The notes under the pieces were generated by a model, which saw nothing but the letters and a program-made list of their open reading frames with translations, was not told the DNA's origin and searched no databases. Below, one piece after another: positions 45,133 to 57,728 of a stretch of DNA of 64,000 nucleotides. Numbering within the stretch: position 1 is the stretch's first letter; each line of letters opens with the position of its first letter. This DNA comes from Saxidomus purpurata (Eukaryota; Mollusca; Bivalvia; Venerida; Veneridae). A program made the position numbers and the translations under genes. Location of the stretch: positions 8,656,334 to 8,720,333 of the forward strand of contig JAFMSR010000001.1 in NCBI GenBank assembly GCA_022818135.1. The letters are read 5' to 3'.

Positions 45133-45951
45133 TATGGTTGGCCATCGCCACCAAAAATAATTGATTAAGCCGCGGTAAAAATATTTTAGCTCCGGCATAA
45201 ATATGATTTTAGCCGCGGCATAAATATTTAAGCTCCGGCATAAATATGATTTAAGCCGCGGCAAAAATGTTTTTACCCCGGCATTAATCTACCGCGAATA
45301 AAGTATTTAATATTGAGTGACAGCTGCCGAATAGGTTCGCCATTGTCATCAAAAATAATTATTTTCGCTCCGGTAAAATTATGATTTTAACCGCGGTTAA
45401 AATATTTTATGTCCGGCATAAATGTTATACATTTCTACCGCGATATAAATATTTAATATTCAGTAACAACGGCCGACTATGGTTGGCCATCGCCACCAAA
45501 AATAATCAGTTCAGCCGCAGTAAAAATATTTAAGCTCTGGCATAAATATGATTTTAGCCGCGGCATAAATATGATTTACACCGGAGTTAAAATATTTATT
45601 TTTGACAAGGCCGGCTATGGTTGGCCATCGCCACCAAAAATAATTCATTTAGCCGCGGTAAAAGTATTTAAGCTCCGGCATAAATAATTATTTTTGACAA
45701 GGCCGGCCACATTACTTCGTTTTTTACCGCGCCTAAAATAAAGTGTAACACTTCTGTCGGAGCTAAAATCGGTTTAAACAATTATTTTTGGTGACGCTGG
45801 CCAGCAAAAAATCAGATTTTTGCCGGAGCTGAAAGATTTTAGCCGCGGCTAAAATTATATTTATGCCGCGGCTTAAATCATATTTATGCCGGAGCTAAAA
45901 TATTTTTACCGCGGCTTAATTAATTATTTTTGGTGGCGATGGCCAACCATA
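45133..45951. mobile_element. 819-bp TIR element with repeating CCGCGG/CTCCGGC motifs
   Basis: Begins TATGGTTGGCCATCGCCACC and ends with its reverse complement (GGTGGCGATGGCCAACCATA). A 6-bp direct repeat GTCACG borders both ends (45127-45132 and 45952-45957). The left half holds at least four imperfect copies of the terminal sequence (near 45133, 45325, 45478, 45615). Between them GCCGCGG and GCTCCGGCA words alternate every 25-40 bases in AT-rich sequence. No ORF of note. The superfamily is not assigned; 6-bp target duplications are uncommon. Confidence 0.75.
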
Positions 45952-46263
45952 GTCACGGTGTCATTCTAGCTGTAGAATTGGCCATATCTAGTACGTGACG
46001 CTATAAAAGAATTTGTACGAACTGCTGAAAATTATAGATCTAGCTTCTATCAAAGAATTCAGGGAAGGGATTATTGTTTGAACTGTTCAAGTTGAGAAGT
46101 CTCAACGACTGATGCCAGTCCAGCAGCTGCATGCATTCAACCAGGGTTTATAAGATTATAAGATTACTTGATTCAACTGCTTCAGAGACACGCGAATGAT
46201 AGGGCCTTTAATGTACTCTGTTGAGAATTTGAATCTAAATTCAGTAATAAAGCTATAATCAAG

Positions 46264-46292
46264 GTCTTTCAAATAGTAACTATTTGAAAGAC
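46264..46292. repeat. Perfect 29-bp palindrome
   Basis: GTCTTTCAAATAGT, a single central A, then ACTATTTGAAAGAC: 14-bp perfect arms, about 210 bases upstream of exon 1. Confidence 0.85.
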
Positions 46293-46504
46293 TTGTTATA
46301 ATGTTAATGAAGTCTTGAAATTTGGTAATTGAAACATTGGGGAAAAATCCGCGAAAGTTTGAACCAATCAAATGTCTTGTTACAAAATAATGTGTTTACG
46401 TCCTCAATCGGAACACTTTTGAATATTCGTTGGGAAAGTCGTAAGGTGTCAAGGAATAATTATGTGATTACAGCGCGAAATATGCCTTGAATTCGTGTAT
46501 AAAA

Positions 46505-46585
46505 ATGGATAACAAGCCTCCGAGAAAAATTTTGAAATCTCCAGTTGCAAAAAGAAGAAGTAGAGTCACACCTAAAGATCAGAAG
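46505..46585 (+). CDS. MAPKBP1/WDR62: Exon 1: basic N-terminal leader
   Basis: 27 codons, starting MDNKPPRKILKSPVAK and ending phase 0 at a donor AAG|GTATGG. An in-frame GTG lies 18 bases upstream, but the ATG at 46505 is the normal eukaryotic choice. The Lys/Arg-rich leader followed by the VTLE exon matches the layout of the family. Confidence 0.8.
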
Positions 46586-49500
46586 GTATGGTCAAATATA
46601 ATGATTCACAACAGGTGCTGTCATCGAAGACAGGTGACTTACGAAGTTACATCGTGTCTCCTACACATTTTATTTGAGAAAAAAATAACTTTGTATACAT
46701 TAATGAAAATTAAAAAAACAATATTTCATGTGTGGTACTTAGTTTCTTGTATTTAAGACTGCCATTCAAGCGTTAAATGCTTTACGGCAAGGTATCCAAA
46801 TGGGTAAATTCGTACCCAATATAATTCGACCCCGGGTTAGTAATTTCAAATATAATGTCATAATACTGCCAATTAAGTGTGAAGAAAATGCCTGCCTATA
46901 TGAGAAAATAAAAGAATTTAGTCTGTCAATATTGTTACAATTAATTTTCAAACAAATATGGTGGACAAGCCAAAGTTAATCAGGGACTGAGGGAGCTTTT
47001 TACATTGACTTGTTGATACAATTATATTAATTAGACATTTACATATTTCAAGCTGACTTTCTCTGAATCATTTGTTGTATTTTGAAAGCTCACCTTAAGA
47101 AATTAAATGGGAGCTACTTTTGCAGTAAACGAGTTATGTTTTATGGAGCCTCAGTGGCGCAATGGTAACGCGTTCGCCTCAGGATCGAAGGGCCCCGGGT
47201 TTGATCCCAACCATCGCAATGTCTGTAGTGTCATTAGGCAAGACACAAATAATTCCACATTGCCTCTCTTTCTTCCAGGTTGATTCCATCTGGAATTTAT
47301 CTCGAGAGCGATTAATATAAGTTGTAAGAACTTGTTTCACAATCGAGAATAAACAAATTCATGGAATTAGTATAAATTAAGTTTATAAATGTTTTATTTT
47401 TTGGTGAAATTTATCTTTTAATCTACATTAACAACAAAGTTAACTGTTATAATAGTAGTAAAAAAGAAGAAATGATATAGAAATAAGTATATTAATAAAA
47501 CGTATATAAAACATTGACAACAAAGTTGGAATAAAACATTTTGAGCATGTTACAAAGGTTAATTCTAGTAACGATATTCTTCTAATAGGAAAATAAAACA
47601 GAGTGGGGGGGGGGGAATGAACAAAGCAAACTAAAGGCAGAGATCAAAGCGGCCAAAAGCAAAGAGCCATAAACTAAAGGCAAAGCATTATGAAACAAAT
47701 AGCAAAGCTAAGAAGACTAAAGAAGTTTAGTAAAAGTACAAACTGATTAAACTCACTTAAAAGACATCAAATATGGCAAACACTAAACATAAAAGAAACA
47801 TAAATCAAATCAGATGTACATGATACACTTGCAGTTTGGGTCTGTCCAGCATGGATCGGCCTCTTAAGGAAAGTTCTGAGTCTTTCCTAGAATATTTGGC
47901 AACATTTGAAGAATGTTAGTTCACCAATAATTTATTTGATACTGCCTACATTATCTACTATAGTCTGTATTGTAGAATATGACATTTTCTTTTTAACAAC
48001 ACTAACACTCCTTTCAAAGTTACAAGACTTGTCAGCCATCTAGAATGCTGTAATCTGCTGAATAGATTGTTGAGCCAGGAACTTGAAACTTGGAACTTCA
48101 TGGCAATATCGCTGCGACGTACTGGTAGGGCACAACACTGTAAGTATTTTCATCTGAAGCTGTGTTGGTTGAGGCAGGGAAAAGTCACAATAAAATACTG
48201 CCAATGAAACGAGAACACTTGAGCATATGACTCTGAAAATTGGTATGCAGGTTGATCATGACTAGTAGAAGAGGTCTACATTAGTATAATACTGAGGTCA
48301 GTAGGTCAAGGTCACCATGATCTCCTAGCAATTAACTCCTACAATGTTTGCACCATGAACTTGAAATTTTACCACAATATTACTATGACCTCCTCTCAGT
48401 GCAGAGCACTTTTAGAATTTTCATCTGGCCCCTTAGTCTTAATCTTTGAAGACTGACAAGATGACATACAGTAGTCTTTGAATCTTCTGTATACATGGTA
48501 TATGGCTAAAGATAGGATAAGGTTTTTTTTATACTTTGTAATAATACATGTATAAGAGTATATATTCATTGATATAAGGACAATTTGCTTGAACTAGAAT
48601 AAAGTTCTTAGTTCATTTTATTTTTGCTTTGAAGACAAGAGGCCAACTAGTGAGAATTGTTCTTGGGAGTGTTAATGCATGTAACTAGATGATACATGTA
48701 TATATGTTATGTTGACTTGTCAATCTGGCTCACCAAATACTGATAAAATAAAGAACAACTTAACATTAAAATAAAATTTAACCTCAGCACATGCTGGCAA
48801 CTGGACTGACCAATGGACAAAGTAAAGTTTGTCCGCCATCAGAAGTTCAAAATGATCTGCTTTACTAAATCCAGTATGTTATTAGTATTAAGTGTTAACA
48901 GCTTGTCAGTTTAGATTTATATCTAGATCTACATATTTATCTAAATAGATTATACAATGTAGTTGATATATTATTTAAGATATCATGTGCTCAATAATGC
49001 TTCAGTTGCAATTTGAAAGAAGTTTCAGTCATCCAAACTGGTTGGTCTTAAAAGAGTGTGATAAAGACCTTTTAATACTTAATCTATAGATGTAAACATA
49101 GGTCGCCCACTTTCACTTATATGGGTGTAAACTATATTTGACCCTGATACCCATAAAGTTAAGTGTTTATATGTTTGAAGAGGCTATATATCAATCATTC
49201 CTCATCTTTAGGGTTTCATGTCTGAATCTCAGGACTGTGTTACATCGTATTAAAATTTGTAACTTTAAGTCTGTTTGAACATTTTTGCCGAAAGTAAGCA
49301 AGCTTTGTCAATGTTTGTTACAAAAGACAATGTTACGAATGTTTGTTGAAGTACCTTTTAAGCATGTGGCGAGCTGAAGGATGAGAGATGCAGGTGGCGT
49401 GTTTGAGCCTTAGTTGATACTAATTCATTTTAGCTCGAGTGTGAAGAAAGCTGGAAGCTTATTGAGTCACTGTTACTCTCAAGTCTGCTTCCTGGAAAAA

Positions 49501-52500
49501 CCAGTTCTGGTGGCATGAGGAGGTACGGTCGTGACCCCGGTGGGGCTCAAACTTGCAACCCCCAGGATGAGCAGTGGACATCTTAACCTTTACACCACTG
49601 CTTGTTTGAGCCTTGTTGGACTTGTCGAAAAGGCAGCAATACTAATATAATTTATTTCCAACGAAAAAGAATAAAATCTATAAAGCCTTTGTGACAAAGT
49701 ACATGTACATTATGGCTATATTTTTATAAATATTTTCTTTCATTGTCTTTAGAAACTAAATCTTTTCTTTGAACTTTACTGCATGTAGATAACCTTTTTT
49801 CTTCAGATCATTTCTTCAATATGCAATGAGTTAGCAGGCTAATGTTCAATTTTCAGCCTGTAAATTATCATCAAGTACCACTTTCAGTAATAAATTGTAC
49901 TGATGAACAAATGCCTGTCAGTTGCTGTGCTATTTTACAATGTAGGGCTGTAGCACAAACACCAATTTTTTTTTTATTTCGCTAAAATGTCCGTTATGTG
50001 TTTAAGATACAAGATAATTACATTATCATTGATTATGTGAGGTTTCTTTGGGCTGGTTTCGGGGTGGGGTGGGGGGGAGGTTTGTCAAAAATTCTGACAC
50101 ATTGCTTTATTGACCGTATAAACTGTACTTAACGAAGTCTCATCTCTGTTTCTGTAAAAGCTTCTCCCTGTTTTTGTGTAAGAGAGAAGTGGTTTTACAA
50201 TGAATCTATAGTAAACAAATGTTTAGGTCAATGTCTTCTCCATTTAAAGTCAAATATTGGGCCAAACTTACCTTCGTTTCAGGAAGGTTTTGAAAATAGG
50301 ATACATAATATGGTGTACAGTAGATCTATTTGAAACACATTTTTCCTTAAGAAATAGAACTTTGTACAGATGTACATATGTATTTTGTGAAATTAAAACT
50401 GATCAAAATGTCTGGTTTTGGTCCAATGTTTTAAATTGATGAACAAATTAATTTAGATGGTGTTCTGTTCAAGCCTCGTCACAAGTTCAAATGGTTCAAT
50501 TGATAATGAAAATTCTTTTTTTCTGCACATAATGATGATGTAGAATACATGTGGCAGTGGTGCTCGAAATAAGAGTGTTGTTGTGTTTTGCTTTGCAATG
50601 TTACAGCACACTTCCGAACTCCTCTCCTCCTCTCTTCAAAGTGAGGCACTGATCATCATGTGCTGAGGGATCTCCGAACAAAACAGCTGTTATATTCATT
50701 ATATACTTCATCAATTAGGTCAAAGTGAAAAGCTTTTTATTTTTCTTACAGTAATGTAGTGCAGTAGGACACAGTTAAGAGCCTGGCATTCTTGTTTTTA
50801 TGGTTATCACTCCTTCATCCACCCCCATTCATGTTAGTTGGGTCGTTTTTTCTTTTCATGGTGTTCAAAAATTTCTCCTTAATTTAAAATTGGCTTTATT
50901 TCAGTTTTTTTTTCTTTCCCCAATGCTCTGGTATATGTACATGTCATTAGTGTTGTTTTTTCCTCTGACATATTAAATCCCTGGGTCCATTCCCCTAGTA
51001 CTGTATTTCAACAGATTGTGAATTGCGGCATCGTCCACGGGGAACAAAATGTATGTTTGCTTCACTAATGTACTTTCTCTGACTAAACAATTTTATTTTG
51101 AGGATGCTTAGTCTAGTCAGATAGTGATTACAAACTGATATATTTCTTAGTCAGTAGATACATGTATACCCAGCATCATACCATATTACACTATTGACAC
51201 TGAGTGGCAGCTGGTTTAGTAACCTTGGGAGTCGTATCTACTGTTTTAATTATGCCAACATAAATTTACACATTATTTATAAACAGAATTTTAGTATTAT
51301 TTATCAACTACAAAAAAGTACAGGTAAATACGTTGTAATCAAGTAGCTTAGATCAGAAATGGGTTTTGTTTGAGGTGAGTGGTTACAATAAGGTTTAAGC
51401 AAAGTTGGTTCAGCGGTTTTTCCATTTGATTGAAAAACCAATAAAACCTTTTGTTATTGCATATTTTGTCGAGAAGGTATGTTTGTCCTTTATAGAGAAT
51501 TGTAAATGATTCATTTCTTTGGCCTGTATAATATTGCTGTCCAGTACTTTTTAGGAACACTAGCGTAACAATATTATTATAAGGCTTCCGACTTCTTGAT
51601 ATTTGACTAGGGCGACTTAAAAGCTAAAGAACTTTTTGCAGAGATTAAGTTCAATTAAGTCTATAAATCTATTATAAAATAAAGTGCATTAGTTTGGTTT
51701 GTAAATAGGTTGTACATTATTTTGAGGCGCAAATGTTTTTATATTTATAAATAAAGAACTGTTGGTGCTGTCATTCGAAAGATTTGATAAAACTTATATG
51801 ATCACTAAAGTCTTGTTTCTTACTATTTTTTCACCCACTTGAAGGCGATACTTCCTTGTAGTTTGATTTGTAAATGGAACTGCATGGAGCAAGCATTAAA
51901 TGTAACAAAGTGGGATCATGTATTGTTAGCACCTTAGGTCATGAGTTTAACATTGTGCAAGATTTTATTATCAATTAAAGCCCATTAAGAAACAATGATT
52001 GTAATGTTTTGGTATTAAATAGAGCAATAAAGTGTTTAATGCATGGTGTGTTTGTTCATTTGAGAATTTTTATTTTATACATAAAAGACCAAAGTGATTC
52101 AATTGAAAAAAAAGAGTGACAAAACTCATTTAAATTTTATGCTAGACCTGTCAAAACCGCTGAACTTGCCTATTGTGTCCAATTTTTACAGGGTTTTAAT
52201 TTGATTTATGGATTTGTGAAACTGATGTAACATATTATAATGTTTGAATGTTGGATCGGGTATAAGGATATTTTACGACTCTTTTGGTGTTAAGTCACTT
52301 GTAATATTTACACAAAAGGTGGACAAGAGAGCCTCTGGTCTTTCATAAAGTATAAAGTATGATTATCTGCCATCATTCATGTGCGAATATTTTACTGTAT
52401 TTATCTGATATGATTTTTATCTTACCGATAATAAGACCAATAAAGAATTACTAATTAATCTTCGCTTTGGTGTCCTATAGCTCGAAAAATTGTTTACCTA

Positions 52501-54112
52501 AACATGTAAAAATAATCTTGAGTATGCCACGCTTTTGCAAAGAAAAATCAACAGCAAATAAATGAGACTGTGACTTTAAATACCTGTACCTGTTTTAATA
52601 CTGTCAGACTGCTTATGGTATTTGAAGGAGCTACAGACACACTTTGATCTATAGCCTAAATCAAAGTACAAAGGAACAATATATAAGGTGTAGAAGAGAC
52701 TTGCCGCTCATCCCGTATGTTTCAGGTTCGAGTCCCACTGGAGTCACGGCCATACTTCCTATGACACCTGAGTAGCGGACTTGTGAGTGACTCGATAAGC
52801 TTCAAGCTTTTATTACATTCGAGCTGAAATGAATTAGTACAAACTATCGTAGACATTCTAAGACAGCTAGATCAGTCAGCAGTGCAGATCAAGCTTTACA
52901 GTATAGAGTCATGGGCTTGAGCTCTTCTGTCTTTAAGATAGGTGATTCATAGTGGTTCATAGCAGGCATTGTTGTTGGGTTTACTGTGCTTGTTTAGTCA
53001 CTGATTGAGAGTTGTGGGTTCATTTTAGACCTGTTCTCTGACTTAAGTCTCAATGGTAGAAAGTTGGCAGTTTCTTACAGGATGAGAGGCTACTGTATAG
53101 GTTCTACCCAGGAAAGATGTCTATAGGAAAACTGTCCATCTGTACACATGACATAAAACAACATTATATGTAACTTATAGTGTTGCCAGATGTTACAATT
53201 CAACAAAGTGGCAACAAATTTAGTAACTGTGCACAAGTTATAGATTGGCCAGATTTGTGTAATAGATTTGAAATAGAATAACTACATTCCAAACCATGGA
53301 GGACGGCTGCAGAGTGAGTGACTCTCGGAAGCAATTACGTTACATGTTATGTATAAAAGTAATGAATAGTTTAGTGCCAAATTACGACCAATACTGTTAG
53401 TCACAAGGATTATGGTATGGTAGAATTACCAGAAACTACATCAGTTGATTGTATAAATTATTCATAAGAGAACAGTGGTAAGCTAGAGTCAAAACAAAAA
53501 ACGAATATTACTGTGTTTTAAGCTCAGATAATATGAGCTGAGGGGCACATGTTTGTGTGACAGGTCACGTAATCATATGTGGTCATTTAACCACATGGCA
53601 CATCAAAAAAATCATTTATTACCTTAGAACCTTTCTTGAACTAGCCCATTGGGCACGTCCTTGGAAGACAAGCACAATTTATGACATTGAATGTATGATA
53701 CCTGACAGTGGGTAAAAATGACTACCTAACTGCAGGACTTAATTTTCACTTTTAAAAGACTTTCAGAAGATGATTAAGCTGACACAGTCACAGCACACAA
53801 GAAGTTATATATATTATATAATGTAAAGAAGCAAAATGATATTAATAAAAAAGCAACAATTTAAGTCTTAGCCATTTGTTGAATATCGGCTCCTGATCAG
53901 TAGTATTTCTTGCATGACAGGGGGCTTTCTCTTTCTAATTTTGTAACATGGTGGTGTTAAGATTATATAAATAATTTCAAGGATATATTTAATGCTATTA
54001 ATGTCTTCTATATTTTTCAGGTAACACTTGAGAGAGTTTTGGGGCTTACAGCAGCTAACAATGCAACTGTAGCATGTGACCCACATACCAGTACCATAGC
54101 ATATCCAGCAGG
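46505..54112 (+). CDS. MAPKBP1/WDR62: WDR62/MAPKBP1-like scaffold, N-terminal exons 1-2 (contig C)
   Basis: Two spliced exons give the start of a WDR62/MAPKBP1-family protein, separated by a 7.4-kb intron. Exon 1 is a short basic leader starting at an ATG. Exon 2 begins VTLERVLGLTAANN and ends at AYPAG, the hallmark opening of the first beta-propeller in this family. Family members are cytoplasmic or spindle-pole scaffolds with two WD40 propellers that bind JNK-pathway kinases; vertebrate WDR62 acts in mitosis and centriole biology, and MAPKBP1 in JNK and NOD2 signalling. The next exon expected in the family (called exon 3, about 40 residues with a CVVVL-type strand) is not visible in contig C. 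The gene resumes on the minus strand of contig B. Invertebrates may have a single co-orthologue, so WDR62 and MAPKBP1 cannot be told apart here. Confidence 0.88.
47142..47385 (+). mobile_element. tRNA-derived SINE (family 1)
   Basis: A box TGGCGCAATGG, B box GGTTTGATCCC, then the same body as the 44566-44793 element in opposite orientation, ending in an AATTAGTATAAATTAA-type tail. Lies in intron 1 of the scaffold gene. Confidence 0.78.
49418..49606 (-). mobile_element. tRNA-derived SINE (family 2)
   Basis: Minus strand copy with GGTGTAAAGGTTAAGATGTC head, GTTTGAGCCCCACCGGGGTC, GGTTTTTCCAGGAAGC and an AGCTAAAATGAATTAGTAT tail. Intron 1 of the scaffold gene. Confidence 0.72.
52686..52850 (+). 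mobile_element. tRNA-derived SINE (family 2), 5' truncated
   Basis: Plus strand: CTTGCCGCTCATCCC, B box GGTTCGAGTCCC, ACTTCCTATGACACC, ACTCGATAAGCTTCAAGC and GAGCTGAAATGAATTAGTAC tail. Confidence 0.68.
54021..54112 (+). CDS. MAPKBP1/WDR62: Exon 2: start of first WD40 propeller
   Basis: Polypyrimidine acceptor TATTTTTCAG at 54020, then 30 codons plus 2 bases (phase 2), donor GG|GTAGGT. The residues VTLERVLGL...ACDP...IAYPAG are strongly diagnostic of WDR62/MAPKBP1. Confidence 0.92.
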
Positions 54113-57100
54113 GTAGGTTTCATGCATACATATATAGATAAATTTCAACATAATTATATTAAATGTTACGCTCTTTTATGCTGTTCGATCTAGTGTGTAA
54201 GACGAGATATAATTAATACTCATAGGGTGATGTTTGTGTTATAACCCTTATGAAAATATTCAGACGCATATTGCTCAACTCAATGTTCACAGAGTTAGGG
54301 ACTATGTATGCTATTTCAGTGGCCAGCTGGCTGTTAACTTAATTAGGTCTATAAGTTTTACAACTCGGACTGAGCCAGTAGTGATAGAGTTATGGTCCCT
54401 TCCTAAGGGGCGGAAACTTTCTGTCTTCAGCAGGGAGATATATTAACATTTGTGTTTAAATCTTACTCTTGAGAAAAGTCACAGGTTGTGGGTTAATATT
54501 CATTTAAAACTGTGACTCTCAAGTTAGTATTTATAAAATAATGCTACTGTGCAATAAAAGATGGGTGTCTTTTTAGAAGGAAAAGAGGGTCAAAGGGTAA
54601 TCTTCAGGAACAGGAGGTAGTAGCGTATAAGTTCCCTTGCCTATTGTGGTTGGGCTTTATATCATAGTTACCTATGACCATTAAGGTATGATTTTAAGCC
54701 TTGCTTATTTGCCTACACTTCAAAAAACTTAAACAAATGAGACTGGTGTATAAAGGTGACAAGTAAAGCATATTTGATCAGTTTTAAAAAGATAGGCTGT
54801 ACAGTAACGTAATAATGAGATTAATGTTTTGTAATTGCTTTAATTAAATATAATAACTTTAATGTAGGGGCTATGGGCTTAAATAGGTGTATACATGTAA
54901 GTTAGATGTTGTAACGGCCATGTGAATTAATGTTTCATGTATTAAAGGGTAATAATGAATAATTCATGGCAATCCTTGAGTATTTCAAGCTTATGTAGCC
55001 AAGATTTGTCAGTAGGAGGTTGTCAGGTGTATTCATAGTGAAGCAAAAATGATTTTAGTTGACAAGCCTCTATTTATCAGATCTTTATGCTATTCATGAA
55101 TGTGAAATTTCATTATGACATCATTTTCATTTTTTTTACCTCAAGGCCAATTTAATTACTAAGTTCTGACACCTTATTTAACCCACTGTGAGTAATATGC
55201 CACTGTAAATTTATCTGTATAAGCTATCATCAAAACTGATAAGCCTGGGTATATCTTTGAAAAATAACAGTTTAATCATTCATTTATAGTTTCTTCAAAC
55301 ATAAATCAAAGAAAATAAGTGGTTTCCTGATAAAGAACAGGGGAAATGTATATAATCTTTTTTAAAACAGAAAGTAGACTATATGGCTAGAGACTGCACC
55401 TGCAGCAAACTTCTTTCAGCGCAATATACATGTACTTAACTGAGGTGGTTCTTTGTCTTTAATGTTACAATATTATAATTTACATACGGATGTACAATGT
55501 ACATGTGTATCAGATTATCTTACGGCAAACTATTAAGCAAGTTGGCCTGTATTCGTTAAAATGTGTGTACTTTGTTAATGAATTTTTATGTAAATGAGTT
55601 TGTCCTTGTTGACTCTTGTCGGTTAGACATGTAACATGACAGATGACTGCTGCATTATCATTATGTCTGAATTGAAACAAAATTAATTTACATATGTATT
55701 ATAGCCCACCCAGGTTAATGTAGGTCAACAGCTTAGTGTACTAGTTTTGACCAACTTGAAATAAGTTACAAAAGAAGTTGCTTTAAAATACGAGGTTGTC
55801 TTAAAATATGATGCAGGCTGGTCCTATGAAATTTTGAAGATCTGGTAGCTATTGTAACAGCTTCAATTAAGGCTGCTTACTTGGTTGTTTTGGGTCAAGA
55901 AATAAGATTAGAAAGAGTTGAACAGAGAGGATAGGTTTGAAATGCAATGTGCTGTATGTTTGGGGGAGGGGTGGTGCAGGTGGGTGGAACTCAGAACTGT
56001 AGGAGTAAGATGAATTGTCATCTGAGACACTGACAGAATTTCTGTATTGTTCGAAACAGTATAATTCATTTTTCTGGACTTTAATGAAAAAGTGAATTTT
56101 AACAGTCAGTCAAACAAAATGAAGGTAAAAAAGCCTATGGGAGCAGGCTGCGTGTTGTTGACTGTGGTATTAAAGTCATGACTGGTCAACAGAGCTCAAG
56201 GACCTATAGATAGATTGAAGTTTAAAACTTGACCATTATACCACAGGACAAAACATTTAAAATAAACAATAAGATTGACAAAATTATTATTGTTTCACAA
56301 AATTATATAATTATAGTTTACTGTTTATAATGCTTTGAAGCAATGGTCAGCCATGTTGCCACCAGTGGTCCCCAGCTCTATTTGTTTATATTGCGTAGTT
56401 TGGTAACTGAATGGTGACTTTTATCTTACGAACATCTCCATGGCAAGCAGGTGCAAAAAAGTTCTAATAATTGAAAGAAATCATTCATGATGTATAAAGA
56501 ATGGCTAACACTAGGTCAACATAGTGTAGATTGCAAAATTATTGCATATTACATCTACATCAGTCTAGATCAGACTCCAAAATCATTTTCACACTACTAT
56601 CTTATAAGCATTGAAAGGTCTAGACATATTGTTATAGCAATGGTTTATGACATGTTTATCGCCTCAGGGGAGAAAATTGACCACTCAATTATAGGAAGTA
56701 TGTCCAACTGTCCACAGTAATTAGGAAATGATGATATCTTTCCTTGCTTTATCACTTGTCCTGAGTTGACAAAAGCGTTCGCTGACACCTGATTGTTAGT
56801 AACAGGTTGTTTGTTGTGTAATAATGTACAGTAAAACATGTGTGGAATAGTCAGCCAAGGGTCACAACAAATGTGGTCATGCACTTAAAACAGCTACAGT
56901 AAATTTAACCCTGTCTTTTCTAGCACCTTTCTGGACCACTTGGTGAAGCCCTGTATCCAGTTGAACTAGGTTTTCCATTATGCATTTTATGTTATCGGCA
57001 CCTATTAAGGGAATGTGTTGGATAGCGCTGCAGTTTTTTGTTAAAAACCAAGTGTTCTTGATACAGGCTGATGTTGCTGGACATAAAAGTACTTGTCTTA

Positions 57101-57228
57101 GAGTATCCCCAAGACAGATAAACTTGTGTTTAAATCGAAAAACTGACTGTTCGGGATAATGAATTACTGACTGCTTATCATAAGCAAGTGGCTGCTATGT
57201 TCAGATGACTGTGTGTGTATACAGTCAG
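54113..57228. other. Contig C right end, start of intron 2
   Basis: No exon 3 candidate (CVVVL...N/R-rich...FSPDGKY type) was found on + here. AT-rich sequence without recognised features up to the gap. Confidence 0.5.
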
Positions 57229-57728
57229 NNNNNNNNNNNNNNNNNNNNNNNNNNNNNNNNNNNNNNNNNNNNNNNNNNNNNNNNNNNNNNNNNNNNNNNN
57301 NNNNNNNNNNNNNNNNNNNNNNNNNNNNNNNNNNNNNNNNNNNNNNNNNNNNNNNNNNNNNNNNNNNNNNNNNNNNNNNNNNNNNNNNNNNNNNNNNNNN
57401 NNNNNNNNNNNNNNNNNNNNNNNNNNNNNNNNNNNNNNNNNNNNNNNNNNNNNNNNNNNNNNNNNNNNNNNNNNNNNNNNNNNNNNNNNNNNNNNNNNNN
57501 NNNNNNNNNNNNNNNNNNNNNNNNNNNNNNNNNNNNNNNNNNNNNNNNNNNNNNNNNNNNNNNNNNNNNNNNNNNNNNNNNNNNNNNNNNNNNNNNNNNN
57601 NNNNNNNNNNNNNNNNNNNNNNNNNNNNNNNNNNNNNNNNNNNNNNNNNNNNNNNNNNNNNNNNNNNNNNNNNNNNNNNNNNNNNNNNNNNNNNNNNNNN
57701 NNNNNNNNNNNNNNNNNNNNNNNNNNNN
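57229..57728. other. Assembly gap (500 N), C/D
   Basis: Exactly 500 N between contig C (N-terminal scaffold exons on +) and contig D (C-terminal candidate exons on -). Confidence 0.99.

Larger units (their letters stand above)
46586..54020 (+). other. Intron 1 of the scaffold gene
   Basis: 7.4-kb intron between the 27-codon leader and the first WD40 exon. Carries SINEs at 47142, 49418 and 52686 and an 11-G run at 47605-47615. No other exon recognised. Confidence 0.75.
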
